Numbered from the stretch's first letter, positions 51,035 to 59,907 are shown. The stretch: DNA of 64,000 nucleotides from Halpernia frigidisoli (GCF_900113805.1 NZ_FOQT01000003.1:248001-312000), one strand, 5' to 3'. Translations and numbers: made by a program. The notes: generated by a model from the letters alone, not told the origin.

Positions 51035-52483
51035 TTATCCCACACTTCCTTCCAAAGAAACTTCCAATAATTTCTGTGCTTCAATGGCAAATTCCATTGG
51101 TAATTTATTTAAAACTTCTTTTCCGAAACCATTTACAATTAATGCGATTGCTTTTTCAGTATTAATTCCTCTTTGGTTACAGTAAAAAATTTGGTCTTCA
51201 CCAATTTTTGAAGTCGTTGCTTCATGTTCTATTTGAGCCGTTGGATTTTTAACTTCAATATATGGAAAAGTATGTGCGCCACATTGATCTCCCATTAAAA
51301 GCGAATCACATTGTGAGAAATTTCTGGCGCCTTTTGCAGACGGCATTATTTTAACCAAACCTCTGTAAGAATTGTTAGATTTGCCAGCAGAAATTCCTTT
51401 TGAAATAATGGTCGATTTTGTGTTTTTACCAATATGGATCATTTTTGTTCCGGTATCTGCGTACTGAAAATTATTTGTTACTGCGATAGAATAAAATTCA
51501 CCTACGGAATTATCACCTTTTAAAATACAACTTGGATATTTCCAGGTTACTGCAGAACCAGTTTCAACTTGCGTCCAGGAGATTTTTGCGTTTTTCTCAC
51601 ACAAACCTCTTTTAGTAACGAAATTAAAAACACCACCAATTCCTTCTTCATTTCCAGGATACCAATTTTGAACGGTAGAATATTTTATTTCTGCATCGTC
51701 TAATGCAATTAATTCTACAACTGCGGCGTGCAACTGATTTTCATCTCTTGACGGTGCAGTGCAACCTTCTAAATAAGAAACGTAACTTCCTTCATCGGCA
51801 ATTAAAAGCGTTCTTTCAAACTGACCAGTTCCGGCTTGGTTTATTCTAAAATAGGTTGACAATTCCATCGGACATTTTACGCCTTTTGGGATGTAGCAAA
51901 AACTACCATCGGAAAAAACTGCTGAGTTTAAAGCCGCATAATAATTATCACCTCTCGGTACAATTTTACCTAAATATTTTTTAACCAATTCCGGATAATC
52001 GCGAATTGCTTCGGAAATCGCACAGAATAAAATACCTTTTTCTTTTAAAGTTTTAGTGAAAGTTGTTTTTACTGAAACTGAATCTATCACAATATCTACT
52101 GCAACATTTGAAAGCCTTTTTTGCTCTTCAATGTTGATCCCAAGTTTAGCAAAAGTTTTCAATAATTCCGGGTCAACCTCATCTAAACTTGCCAATTCTG
52201 GTTTTTTTGAAGGTGCTGCATAATATCTAATTGCCTGAAAATCAGGTTTTATATATTTTACGTTAGCCCAATCCGGCTCTTCCATTTTTTTCCAAATCGC
52301 GAATGCTTCCAAACGCCAATCTGTCATCCATTGTGGCTCTTCTTTTTTTGCGGAAATCGCACGAACGATGTCTTCATTCAAGCCAATCGGAAATTCATCA
52401 TATTCCAGAATTGTTTCCCAGCCAAATTCGTACTTTTTATTTTCTAAATCGACGCGTAGATCGTCTTCTGTATATTTTGCCAT
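51035..52483 (-). CDS. sufB: Fe-S cluster assembly protein SufB
   Basis: SufB is the scaffold subunit on which clusters are assembled. The 482-residue length and the stretches [67 protein letters not shown] and the C-terminal [24 protein letters not shown] are diagnostic. The start ATG is 43 bases after the sufA stop. It is the second gene of sufABCD. Confidence 0.98.
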   Translation of the reverse strand: MAKYTEDDLRVDLENKKYEFGWETILEYDEFPIGLNEDIVRAISAKKEEPQWMTDWRLEAFAIWKKMEEPDWANVKYIKPDFQAIRYYAAPSKKPELASLDEVDPELLKTFAKLGINIEEQKRLSNVAVDIVIDSVSVKTTFTKTLKEKGILFCAISEAIRDYPELVKKYLGKIVPRGDNYYAALNSAVFSDGSFCYIPKGVKCPMELSTYFRINQAGTGQFERTLLIADEGSYVSYLEGCTAPSRDENQLHAAVVELIALDDAEIKYSTVQNWYPGNEEGIGGVFNFVTKRGLCEKNAKISWTQVETGSAVTWKYPSCILKGDNSVGEFYSIAVTNNFQYADTGTKMIHIGKNTKSTIISKGISAGKSNNSYRGLVKIMPSAKGARNFSQCDSLLMGDQCGAHTFPYIEVKNPTAQIEHEATTSKIGEDQIFYCNQRGINTEKAIALIVNGFGKEVLNKLPMEFAIEAQKLLEVSLEGSVG

Positions 52484-52526
52484 TTTATTTTAAATTAACC
52501 ATTAAATGATTAAATTTTTTCTGAAA

Positions 52527-52856
52527 TTAAAGAGAAAAACTCTCCCCGCAACCGCAGGTTCTGTTAGCATTTGGATTGTTAAAAACAAAGCCTTTTCCAT
52601 TTAGACCACCAGAGTATTCTAAAACCGTTCCGGCTAAATAAAGCATCGATTTTTTTTCGATAATCACTTTAATGCCATTGTCTTCAAAAACCTGATCGTT
52701 TTCCTGTCTTTCGGCGTCAAATTTTAAAACATATTCCAATCCAGAGCATCCACCGCTTTTCACACCAACTCTGATGTAATCTTCCAAAGGATCCAATCCT
52801 TCTTCAGTCATCAGTTGGACGGCTTTTTTCTTGGCTTCGTCTGATACTTTTATCAT
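52527..52856 (-). CDS. sufA: HesB/IscA-type iron-sulfur carrier, SufA
   Basis: An A-type carrier of 109 residues that delivers clusters from the SUF scaffold to target proteins. The three cluster-binding cysteines are in VKSGGCSGLEYVLKFD and the C-terminal NRTCGCGESFSL. As the first gene of the suf operon it follows a -7 box at 52885. The call as SufA rather than another A-type carrier rests on its position. Confidence 0.95.
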   Translation of the reverse strand: MIKVSDEAKKKAVQLMTEEGLDPLEDYIRVGVKSGGCSGLEYVLKFDAERQENDQVFEDNGIKVIIEKKSMLYLAGTVLEYSGGLNGKGFVFNNPNANRTCGCGESFSL

Positions 52857-52884
52857 TGTTTTTATTTAGACTTATTTTAAAGTA

Positions 52885-52892
52885 CAAAAATA
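52885..52892 (-). promoter_or_regulatory. -7 promoter box of the suf operon (TATTTTTG)
   Basis: An exact TAnnTTTG match on the minus strand, 28 bases before the sufA ATG. I see no obvious palindromic IscR- or Fur-like site beside it. Confidence 0.6.
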
Positions 52893-53029
52893 CACCAATT
52901 AAAATCAATAACAAATTTGCCATTATCTATTTGTCTATATCACAGATTGATATTTATCATTTTCATCGAAATTAAATGTTAAACAATTTATAAAAATATC
53001 TATTTTCGAAATAACAGTTAGTTTAGAAT

Positions 53030-53037
53030 TAACTTTG
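53030..53037 (+). promoter_or_regulatory. -7 promoter box (TAACTTTG)
   Basis: An exact TAnnTTTG match 33 bases before the first GLPGLI gene's ATG. The TTG in the box also opens a spurious 12-codon extension of that frame. Confidence 0.65.
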
Positions 53038-53070
53038 TCAGGATTTAATAATCAAAAGACTTTATATAAT

Positions 53071-54099
53071 ATGAAACAAATTCTATTTCTAATACTTGCT
53101 ACATTTTCATCTGGTAAATTTTGCGCCCAGACAGAGCGCTACATCTATGACTCACGGGTAAATCCTGACACTGTGAATCTTGTAAAAATGAGGAATGAAA
53201 GAACTTTTTTAGATGTAAAAAATGACCATTCAACTTTTGTAAGCGAAAACAGATTACTGAAAGATTCCTTAATTTCTATATTTAAAAAACAACAGGCAAA
53301 TGATTCTCAATTTGCTAAAAAGAATAAAAAAGGGAAACTTGATTTTCCTAAACTTGCCGATGGTAAATCACTACAGCCGACTTTCTTTGATTTTTTTATA
53401 CAAAAAAAACCTGTTGCCGGAGAAGTTTCTTTAGTTGAAAATGCTGGTAACAAAGAAATTTTTTATGAAGAAGACAGAAAAATGATCTGGAAAATTTCTG
53501 ATGAAAAAATGGATCTAAATGGGGATAAAGTACAAAAAGCAACGACAGATTTTGGCGGAAGAATTTGGACAGCTTGGTTTTCAGAAAATATAAAAATTAG
53601 TGATGGACCGTATAAATTTTATGGATTACCGGGTTTGATATTAAAGCTGGAAGATGCAAGCGGCGATTATGGCTTTACATTCTTAAAAAAAATAATTGTT
53701 CCGGATGCTTATTTAGAAATAATTTCGCCCGAAGCAAAAAAAACCACAAGAATAAATTTTATCGGTGAAAAAGCTTCAGCCGAACTTGAAATGTATCAAA
53801 AAAATCCTAATAAGTCCGGAGATTATAACATGGTAGATTCAGGGAAAAGAAAAGGCAGAAGACAAAATAATATGAACAGCGGAATGGATGCAGATGATGC
53901 AAACACTGGCGGACTTTCTCAGATGGAAGATTATGAAGATGACAACGACAGTGACGCGCCTAATATGAATAAAGGACAATTTGGTGGTTTTAATGGAAGA
54001 AGACATACTTTTAACAACAATTCACAAACAGACGAAACTGGAATTAATTTACAACTCTACAGAAATATATCACGAAGTAACCCAATAGAACTTAAATAA
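53071..54099 (+). CDS. GLPGLI family secreted protein, long form with acidic low-complexity insert
   Basis: A 342-residue secreted protein with a signal peptide (about 1-20, ending KFCAQ). The family name motif is in DGPYKFYGLPGLILKLEDAS, preceded by FGGRIWTAWFSENI. From about residue 250 there is a low-complexity region rich in Asn, Asp, Gly and Met (DADDANTGGLSQMEDYEDDN), which ends in the conserved tail NPIELK. GLPGLI proteins are abundant in Flavobacteriia and of unknown function, sometimes next to TonB receptors. The second family member begins six bases later. Confidence 0.9.
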   Translation: MKQILFLILATFSSGKFCAQTERYIYDSRVNPDTVNLVKMRNERTFLDVKNDHSTFVSENRLLKDSLISIFKKQQANDSQFAKKNKKGKLDFPKLADGKSLQPTFFDFFIQKKPVAGEVSLVENAGNKEIFYEEDRKMIWKISDEKMDLNGDKVQKATTDFGGRIWTAWFSENIKISDGPYKFYGLPGLILKLEDASGDYGFTFLKKIIVPDAYLEIISPEAKKTTRINFIGEKASAELEMYQKNPNKSGDYNMVDSGKRKGRRQNNMNSGMDADDANTGGLSQMEDYEDDNDSDAPNMNKGQFGGFNGRRHTFNNNSQTDETGINLQLYRNISRSNPIELK

Positions 54100-54105
54100 A
54101 TTATA

Positions 54106-54951
54106 ATGAAATTTTTAAAATTACTCAGTTTATTTGCGATGCCTTTTTTTATGGGGCAGCAGGTAACGCGGTTTGTCTATCAAGCCTCCATCAAAACAGA
54201 TTCTACTGATGCAAAAAGTGTAAAAACAGAAAATGCAAATCTAGACGTCTCCCCAACAAAATCAATTTTTTACAGCGATAATCAGCTTAAAAGAGATTCA
54301 TTGATCGGGCGAGCTTTTCAAACACGCAGTTTTAATTTTGACCGAAGCCAAATGGAAAACCTCCAGTCCAATTTAAATTTTGTAATTGAAAAAAATTACA
54401 CTGATCAAAGTCAGTTGTATAAGAGCAGAATTGGCAGAGACCAATATTCTTATACGGAAACACCCCAATTTAGCTGGAAAATTTTGCCTGAAACTGTGAA
54501 AATTGGCGATTATAATACTCAAAAAGCAGAAATGAAATATGGCGGCAGAACCTGGAATGCCTGGTTCACCACAGATATTCCTATTCAAGACGGTCCTTAT
54601 AAATTTGGTGGTTTGCCTGGCCTGATCGTGAAAATAGAAGATACTGCTGGAAATTATTCTTTTGATTTAATGCAAAGTAAAAAAATTGCTGCTCCCGCCG
54701 AATTTACAAACAGAGGAAACACTGTGAAATTATCTAAAAAAGATTTCAATAAACAATTTTCAGCTTACAGAAAAGATCCTGTTACTTTTATGCAAAGCAA
54801 TGCAAACTTCGGAGGCGGAGGGGGAATTGCTGCACCACAGAGAGCTGGAGGTGGAAACCGACAAGGACCTTCACCACAAGATAGAAAAGATCAGGAAGAA
54901 CGATTAAAGCAAAGCGTTCTGAAATTTAATAATTTGATAGAACTGAATTAA
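54106..54951 (+). CDS. GLPGLI family secreted protein, short form
   Basis: The tandem paralogue of the previous gene, 281 residues, with a short hydrophobic signal (about 1-18) and the motif DGPYKFGGLPGLIVKIEDTA preceded by YGGRTWNAWFTTDI. Its C-terminal third has a Gly-rich stretch (NFGGGGGIAAPQRAGGG) in the place where the neighbour has its acidic insert, and it ends with the same type of tail (NNLIELN). It is cotranscribed with its paralogue and closed by a terminator. Function unknown. Confidence 0.9.
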   Translation: MKFLKLLSLFAMPFFMGQQVTRFVYQASIKTDSTDAKSVKTENANLDVSPTKSIFYSDNQLKRDSLIGRAFQTRSFNFDRSQMENLQSNLNFVIEKNYTDQSQLYKSRIGRDQYSYTETPQFSWKILPETVKIGDYNTQKAEMKYGGRTWNAWFTTDIPIQDGPYKFGGLPGLIVKIEDTAGNYSFDLMQSKKIAAPAEFTNRGNTVKLSKKDFNKQFSAYRKDPVTFMQSNANFGGGGGIAAPQRAGGGNRQGPSPQDRKDQEERLKQSVLKFNNLIELN

Positions 54952-54973
54952 AGGAATTATAAAAAAGACACAA

Positions 54974-55004
54974 AAAAAGCAGATTGTAATTGATCTGCTT
55001 TTTT
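54974..55004. terminator. Bidirectional terminator between the GLPGLI pair and the L,D-transpeptidase gene
   Basis: Stem AAAAGCAGAT / ATCTGCTTTT with an 8-base loop has A's before and T's after. Confidence 0.9.
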
Positions 55005-55007
55005 ATT

Positions 55008-55757
55008 TTATGATTTCAACCACTCGGAAGAATTTAAATAATTCTCATCCGGATAATATATAAAGAGACAATTTTTTCCTTTGATAGTATTTATAATTGG
55101 TTCAGCCAGTTCTCTTGAAATTGCTGGACAACCCCAACTTCTGCCAATTCTTTTATGTGCTGCAGCAAAATTTTCATTCACATAATCAGCGCCGTGCATT
55201 ACAATTGCCCTTGCAAAAGCTGCATCATTGTAACCTTTGTCCATCCCTTCTAATTTCAAAGAGTAACCATTATTTCCGTTATAAGTAGTTTCTGTGACAT
55301 AAAAGCCTAAACTGCTTTGGTGTGAACTGTCGGTATTAGAAAAATGTTCTGCAAATTCTTCACCAGTTCCCATTCCGTGGGCAACTAAAGCGTTAAAAAG
55401 TATTTTTTTATTGGCTAAATCTATCACCCAAAGTCTTTTGGTATTTGATGATTTGCTAAAATCGGCGATCGTTAGAAGTTCCGATTCTGCTGCAAGTTGA
55501 CCAGATTTCTTTAATTTTTCAAAACCTTTATAAGCTTTTTCAAAAACGGCTTCATCTAATTTTTCATCATTCATAAAATCCAAAGCCGTGAAAATGTTTT
55601 GAGATTCTGAGAGATTTAGATTTACTATAGATTCAGAATTCTTGGCAATTGACAAAGTATCATTTCTAAAACTTTGTTTTTCTGTCGGAATTTTTGGTAA
55701 AACAAAAGAAGTTGCTATTAAATAAAATGGAAGAAGTACAAATAATATTTTTCTCAT
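55008..55757 (-). CDS. Murein L,D-transpeptidase catalytic-domain (YkuD-like) protein
   Basis: A 249-residue envelope protein with a signal peptide (about 1-18) and a C-terminal YkuD-like domain. The active-site region is RIGRSWGCPAISRELAEPII, with the catalytic Cys near residue 215 and the upstream His in VMHGADYV. LWVIDLANKKILFNALVAHG opens the domain. Such enzymes cross-link peptidoglycan or attach proteins to it, but this subfamily has not been tied to one reaction to my knowledge. It is divergent from the copper locus. Confidence 0.88.
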   Translation of the reverse strand: MRKILFVLLPFYLIATSFVLPKIPTEKQSFRNDTLSIAKNSESIVNLNLSESQNIFTALDFMNDEKLDEAVFEKAYKGFEKLKKSGQLAAESELLTIADFSKSSNTKRLWVIDLANKKILFNALVAHGMGTGEEFAEHFSNTDSSHQSSLGFYVTETTYNGNNGYSLKLEGMDKGYNDAAFARAIVMHGADYVNENFAAAHKRIGRSWGCPAISRELAEPIINTIKGKNCLFIYYPDENYLNSSEWLKS

Positions 55758-55775
55758 TTAAACTATTTAGGATTG

Positions 55776-55783
55776 CAAAAATA
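55776..55783 (-). promoter_or_regulatory. -7 promoter box (TATTTTTG)
   Basis: An exact TAnnTTTG match on the minus strand, 18 bases before the L,D-transpeptidase ATG. Confidence 0.6.
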
Positions 55784-55828
55784 AAAAGTTTGAAACTTCT
55801 AAACAGACATAAGTAATTAAAATTGCAC

Positions 55829-55857
55829 ACTTTAACTCAATTTAACGGACTTTAACT
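55829..55857 (+). promoter_or_regulatory. Helically phased TTTAAC repeats upstream of the copper locus
   Basis: TTTAAC occurs at 55831, 55841 and 55851, exactly 10 bases apart. The outer two lie in the longer copies ACTTTAACT (55829 and 55849). The array ends about 31 bases before the -7 box at 55889, a suitable place for an activator or repressor. Confidence 0.5.
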
Positions 55858-55888
55858 TTTTTAAATGAAAATCATGAATACCTTTTAT

Positions 55889-55896
55889 TAACTTTG
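55889..55896 (+). promoter_or_regulatory. -7 promoter box (TAACTTTG) of the copper locus
   Basis: An exact TAnnTTTG match only 9 bases before the ATG at 55906, which implies an almost leaderless message. Confidence 0.65.
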
Positions 55897-55905
55897 CAAT
55901 TGCAA

Positions 55906-56247
55906 ATGAAATATTTATTTAAAATTTTGATGCTGTTTTTCTCTTTGGGTATTTTATTATATCCTGCTCAAAATAATATTTCTCAGAATTCTAAAGTAAT
56001 GTCCTGTTGCTCAATACAAGGCAATTGCAATAAAGATATGCCGCAAAAAAATCATAACGATTCTAGTTCCCGCAATTGCTGCAACGTTTCTGTGGCGGCA
56101 ATACAATTTATCAAATTAGAGGAAATTTTTTCTGCACAACCATTTAAAAACAAAAACTTTGTAAATAAAGTTTCTTTCTTTTATTCTAATTCTACCCTTC
56201 CAAATACACTTTTAGAAGCCGTATTTCAGCCTCCAAAATTTATTTAA
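55906..56247 (+). CDS. Small Cys/His-rich exported protein, HYC_CC_PP-like
   Basis: A 113-residue protein with a signal peptide (about 1-20) and a metal-binding-looking segment: MSCCSIQGNCNK, then KNHNDSSSRNCCNV, giving six cysteines in about 30 residues. It ends with QPPKFI. The pattern resembles the small HYC_CC_PP-type proteins that accompany metal-related TonB receptors in Bacteroidota; that label is from memory. The HMA-domain TonB receptor gene follows after 55 bases on the same strand. A periplasmic metal (probably copper) binding role is an inference. The upstream TTG codons of the longer frame lie in or near the promoter box. Confidence 0.75.
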   Translation: MKYLFKILMLFFSLGILLYPAQNNISQNSKVMSCCSIQGNCNKDMPQKNHNDSSSRNCCNVSVAAIQFIKLEEIFSAQPFKNKNFVNKVSFFYSNSTLPNTLLEAVFQPPKFI

Positions 56248-56302
56248 TTAAACTTAAACTGCAGATTTCTGCAAAAAATTTTAATTAAATAAAATCTTAA
56301 AA

Positions 56303-58714
56303 ATGAAAATATTTTTAGGCAAAATCCTGCCTTTCTGTTTTATTTTGTTTGCTGCATTTTTCTCAGCACAAAATTTAAATACCATCGAAAAAGTAATCGT
56401 AAAAGGCAATTGCGTGCAATGCAAAGCCCGAATTGAAAAAGCCGCGATGAGCGCAGACGCCACTTCCGCAAGTTGGTCGCCGGAAACAAAAGTTTTAGAG
56501 TTAACTTTTAATGCCTCAAAAACTTCTGAAGATAAAATCCTTAAAAAAATTGCAGATGCAGGCCACGACAATGAAAAATACCGCGCCGATGATGCAGTTT
56601 ATGATAAACTTCCGGGTTGTTGTCTGTACGATCGTGAGCAAAATATCGAAGAACTTTTACCAAATAAAGCAAAATCTGTCGCCGAAATTGGAAAAGATTC
56701 TATCTTGATGCAAATGCCAATGGACATGAAATTGGACATGGATCATTCTAAAATTTCTGAAAAAGAAAAATCTATAGAAGGCGTTGTTATCGAAAAAACG
56801 CAGGCTGCAACTTCTATTGACCAAAAATCTGCGGGTTTAATGATGAATATGGGCGGAAAAGAATTAATGAAAGCCGCCTGCTGTAATTTAGCGGAAAGTT
56901 TTGAAACTAATGCAACCGTTGACGTTTCTTACAGTAACGCCGTTACCGGGACTAAACAATTGAGAATGCTTGGCTTAGACCAAAAATATACGGCAATAAC
57001 GCAAAGTCAATTACCTGAAGTTCGAGGTTTGGCTTCGGCTTATGGTTTAAATTTTATTCCTGGAAAGTGGATCGGTTCAATTCAATTGGTGAAAGGCGGA
57101 AGTACTGTTGTGAACGGTTATGAAAGCATCACGGGACAAATCAATACGGAACTTTTAACTTATAAAGACAAACCAGAAACTGCCGTAAATCTTTATTTGG
57201 ATAATAATTTGCGGACTGAAATAAACGTCACGAATACACAGTTACTTTCCGAACATTGGAATCAAACTATTCTTTTGCACGGAAACGGCACTTTTTCTGA
57301 ACGAGATTCAAACAAAGACGGATTTCTTGATCAACCAAAAGGTTCGCAAATTAATGTAGGCTATTTACTAAATTATGATGATTTACAACATTCCAATATA
57401 GTTTCTCATTTTGGAATAAATTACGTGAAAGACGAACGAAATGGTGGACAGAAAGGCTATGATTTTAGTAAACCTCAAACCACGCAAAATCTTTACGGCG
57501 TTGGAATCAACTCTTCCCGCTTTCAATTTTGGAATAAAACAGGTTATGTTTTTAAAGACAAACCTTATCAAAGCATTGGTTGGATGAATCAAGTGACTTA
57601 TCACCAGCAAAATAGTTTTTTCGGAAATAGAAATTATGATGGCAAAGAAACTTCTTATTATTCTAATTTAGTTTTCCAAGGCATTATAGGAAATACCAAT
57701 AATACTTTTAAAACAGGCGCCAGTTTTCTCTATGATTCATATAATGAAGATTACGTCAATCAAAATTATAAAAGAACAGAAACCGTTCCCGGATTATTTT
57801 TTGAATATACTTTAACTGGTGTAAAATATACTTTGGTCGCAGGCGCACGTGTGGATTTTCATAATCTTGCAGGCACACAATTTACGCCAAGAGTTAATTT
57901 TAAATATGATATTACGCCAAAAACGACTTTAAGACTTTCCGCCGGAAAAGGTTTCAGAACGGCTAATATTTTTGCAGAAAATCAGCAATATTTTGCCTCA
58001 AACCGAACTGTAGAAATTAAAAATAATGGTGGAAGTATTTACGGCTTAAAACCAGAAATCGCCTGGAATTACGGCGCAAGTTTAAATCAGGAATTTAAGT
58101 TTTTAAACAGAAAAAGTTCAATTTTATTAGATTTCTTCCGAACCGATTTTCAACACCAAGTTTTGGTAGATTTGTATCAATCGCCACAGAAACTGTTATT
58201 TTATAATTTGGAAGGTTCTTCTTTTGCAAACAGTTTTCAAGCGCAATGGGATTTAAGTTTGTACAAAAATTTAGATTTCCGTCTGGCTTACAAATATTAC
58301 GATGTACAGGCCAATTATATTTCGGGTAAAAAAGAAGTACCTTTTATCGCTAAAAACAGAGGTTTTGCAAACATCGCTTATTCCACTGATAAAAATGAAA
58401 AAGGTGGCTTTTGGACTTTTGATCTAACTTACAATCTTATCGGGCCGCAAAATTTACCAAAAACAGCAACTAATCCGCAGGAATTTCAAATTGATGAAAA
58501 ATCCAAAACATTTTCTACTTTAAACGGACAAATCGCGAGAAACTTTAATGAAAAGTTCAGACTTTATTTGGGCGCAGAAAACATCACTTCTTACAAACAG
58601 AAAAATCCGATAATCGATGCACGAAATCCTTTTGGAAATTACTTTGATGCAGGAAATGTTTACGCGCCAATTATGCCGATCAATGTTTATTTGGGTGTAG
58701 ATTTAAAATTTTAA
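56303..58714 (+). CDS. TonB-dependent receptor with N-terminal heavy-metal-associated domain
   Basis: An outer-membrane receptor of 803 residues, probably for copper. After a signal peptide (about 1-23) comes a heavy-metal-associated-like domain with the CxxC motif GNCVQCKARIE (Cys37, Cys40), then a Met/Asp-rich stretch (LMQMPMDMKLDMDHS) where a carboxypeptidase-like domain would normally sit. The plug has KELMKAACCNLAESFETN, VDVSYSNAVTGTKQLRMLG and IQLVKGGSTVVNGYESITGQ. The beta-barrel runs to the terminal Phe (NVYLGVDLKF). TonB energy could come from the exbB-exbD-tonB operon at 61800-63728. Confidence 0.93.
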   Translation: MKIFLGKILPFCFILFAAFFSAQNLNTIEKVIVKGNCVQCKARIEKAAMSADATSASWSPETKVLELTFNASKTSEDKILKKIADAGHDNEKYRADDAVYDKLPGCCLYDREQNIEELLPNKAKSVAEIGKDSILMQMPMDMKLDMDHSKISEKEKSIEGVVIEKTQAATSIDQKSAGLMMNMGGKELMKAACCNLAESFETNATVDVSYSNAVTGTKQLRMLGLDQKYTAITQSQLPEVRGLASAYGLNFIPGKWIGSIQLVKGGSTVVNGYESITGQINTELLTYKDKPETAVNLYLDNNLRTEINVTNTQLLSEHWNQTILLHGNGTFSERDSNKDGFLDQPKGSQINVGYLLNYDDLQHSNIVSHFGINYVKDERNGGQKGYDFSKPQTTQNLYGVGINSSRFQFWNKTGYVFKDKPYQSIGWMNQVTYHQQNSFFGNRNYDGKETSYYSNLVFQGIIGNTNNTFKTGASFLYDSYNEDYVNQNYKRTETVPGLFFEYTLTGVKYTLVAGARVDFHNLAGTQFTPRVNFKYDITPKTTLRLSAGKGFRTANIFAENQQYFASNRTVEIKNNGGSIYGLKPEIAWNYGASLNQEFKFLNRKSSILLDFFRTDFQHQVLVDLYQSPQKLLFYNLEGSSFANSFQAQWDLSLYKNLDFRLAYKYYDVQANYISGKKEVPFIAKNRGFANIAYSTDKNEKGGFWTFDLTYNLIGPQNLPKTATNPQEFQIDEKSKTFSTLNGQIARNFNEKFRLYLGAENITSYKQKNPIIDARNPFGNYFDAGNVYAPIMPINVYLGVDLKF

Positions 58715-58733
58715 ATCTTTTTTTTAAATAAAA

Positions 58734-58769
58734 TAAAAAAGGAAATCCAGTAAGATTTCCTTTTTTTCT
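58734..58769. terminator. Bidirectional terminator after the TonB receptor gene
   Basis: Stem AAAAGGAAATC / GATTTCCTTTT with a 6-base loop is followed by T's. Confidence 0.9.
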
Positions 58770-58772
58770 TGC

Positions 58773-59714
58773 TTAAATATTCTGATTAGAATTTTCGCTT
58801 TTTTTCTTTTTAAAATGATAATAAATGCCGCCACCAATTAATATAACTGGCCAAAAAGGTAAAACAAACAAAAAGATTTCCTGGATCACATTCCATCCAC
58901 TTCCAACGGCGCCTAAACTTCTGCCACCGAAAGATTTTTTCCCGGAAGAAACGATTGCTTTTTCGGAATTATTGACCAGCGTAATTTCTAAAAGGCAAAC
59001 TGAATTTTTAGAAAAATCCTGACCCGTTATTTCGATATTCCTTGAAGTAATTTTTCCCACATTCAATTCCATATCTTTTATTAAATAATCCGATTTGTCT
59101 AAAGGAACGCTGACTTGTAAATAATCAAACTGCTTATTTTCATTGCTTGAAATTTGCTCGCCTTTTACTACTCCATCATATTTTCTGATTTGTTCTTTGG
59201 CATCATATTGTGCAGTTTCAAAATCATCAACCTGGATCTCGAGTTCACCTTTTTTAGTGATTTTGGGTAAAACTTCATTGTTAGTTTTCGAATAATTACG
59301 ATAAACCACCTTGGTTTTCTCAATTACTTTTGGGGAAATTTTTCTCTTTTTTAAATTTGAAACCAACCGGTTTTTTACCGAATCTATCTTTTGCTGCGTG
59401 ATTTTTATCTCAGAAATAATCTCTTTTTTGGTCACAGAATCCATCGCTTTTGCCACTTTCTCTGTTAATAATTTTTTTTGATCTTTTAAATCCTGAATTT
59501 TTACAACCACTGTGTCTTTGATAATAGATTTTACAGAATCCTGCGTTTTATCTAAAGGTTTTTGAATGCTGTCGTAAACTGATACATTATTAGGCGGCGA
59601 AGAATCTGTTTTCACATTCAAAGAATCTAAAGTCTCAGAAGAAGAATTAATTTCGCTTTTTTTACAGGCAGTAAGACTTATTACCGCGAAGATTGTTAAG
59701 ATTAATTTTTTCAT
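58773..59714 (-). CDS. DUF4349-like lipoprotein with coiled coil and C-terminal membrane segment
   Basis: A 313-residue lipoprotein (lipobox SLTAC, Cys17). A long charged coiled-coil stretch (about 45-115, KDQKKLLTEKVAKAMDSVTK) is followed by a DUF4349-type domain (DFETAQYDAKEQIRKYDGVV ... LQVSVPLDKSDYLIKDMELN ... VGKITSRNIEITGQDFS) and a C-terminal membrane segment (near 285-305). DUF4349 proteins are anchored envelope proteins of unknown function. I use the ATG at 59714, since the longer frame adds 16 residues ahead of a perfect lipoprotein signal. Confidence 0.85.
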   Translation of the reverse strand: MKKLILTIFAVISLTACKKSEINSSSETLDSLNVKTDSSPPNNVSVYDSIQKPLDKTQDSVKSIIKDTVVVKIQDLKDQKKLLTEKVAKAMDSVTKKEIISEIKITQQKIDSVKNRLVSNLKKRKISPKVIEKTKVVYRNYSKTNNEVLPKITKKGELEIQVDDFETAQYDAKEQIRKYDGVVKGEQISSNENKQFDYLQVSVPLDKSDYLIKDMELNVGKITSRNIEITGQDFSKNSVCLLEITLVNNSEKAIVSSGKKSFGGRSLGAVGSGWNVIQEIFLFVLPFWPVILIGGGIYYHFKKKKSENSNQNI

Positions 59715-59842
59715 TTTAAAAATTTTTATTTGGTTAATTTTTCGATGAAGTAAAACTAACACTCAATAAAAATGATTGTTTGAAAAATAGATGCAAAAGT
59801 CTGGTAAACTCTATATAACTAATTATCAATTACTTAAACTTA

Positions 59843-59875
59843 TTTTACAAGCACTTTACAAGCACTTTTGTAAAA
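59843..59875. repeat. Tandem 11-bp repeat inside a small inverted repeat
   Basis: TTTACAAGCAC is repeated directly (59844-59854 and 59855-59865). TTTTACAA (59843-59850) and TTGTAAAA (59868-59875) frame it as an inverted repeat. It lies upstream of the DUF4349 gene and downstream of msrB. Confidence 0.55.
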
Positions 59876-59907
59876 ATTCAATTGAAAAATTGAGAATTGG
59901 AAAAAAA

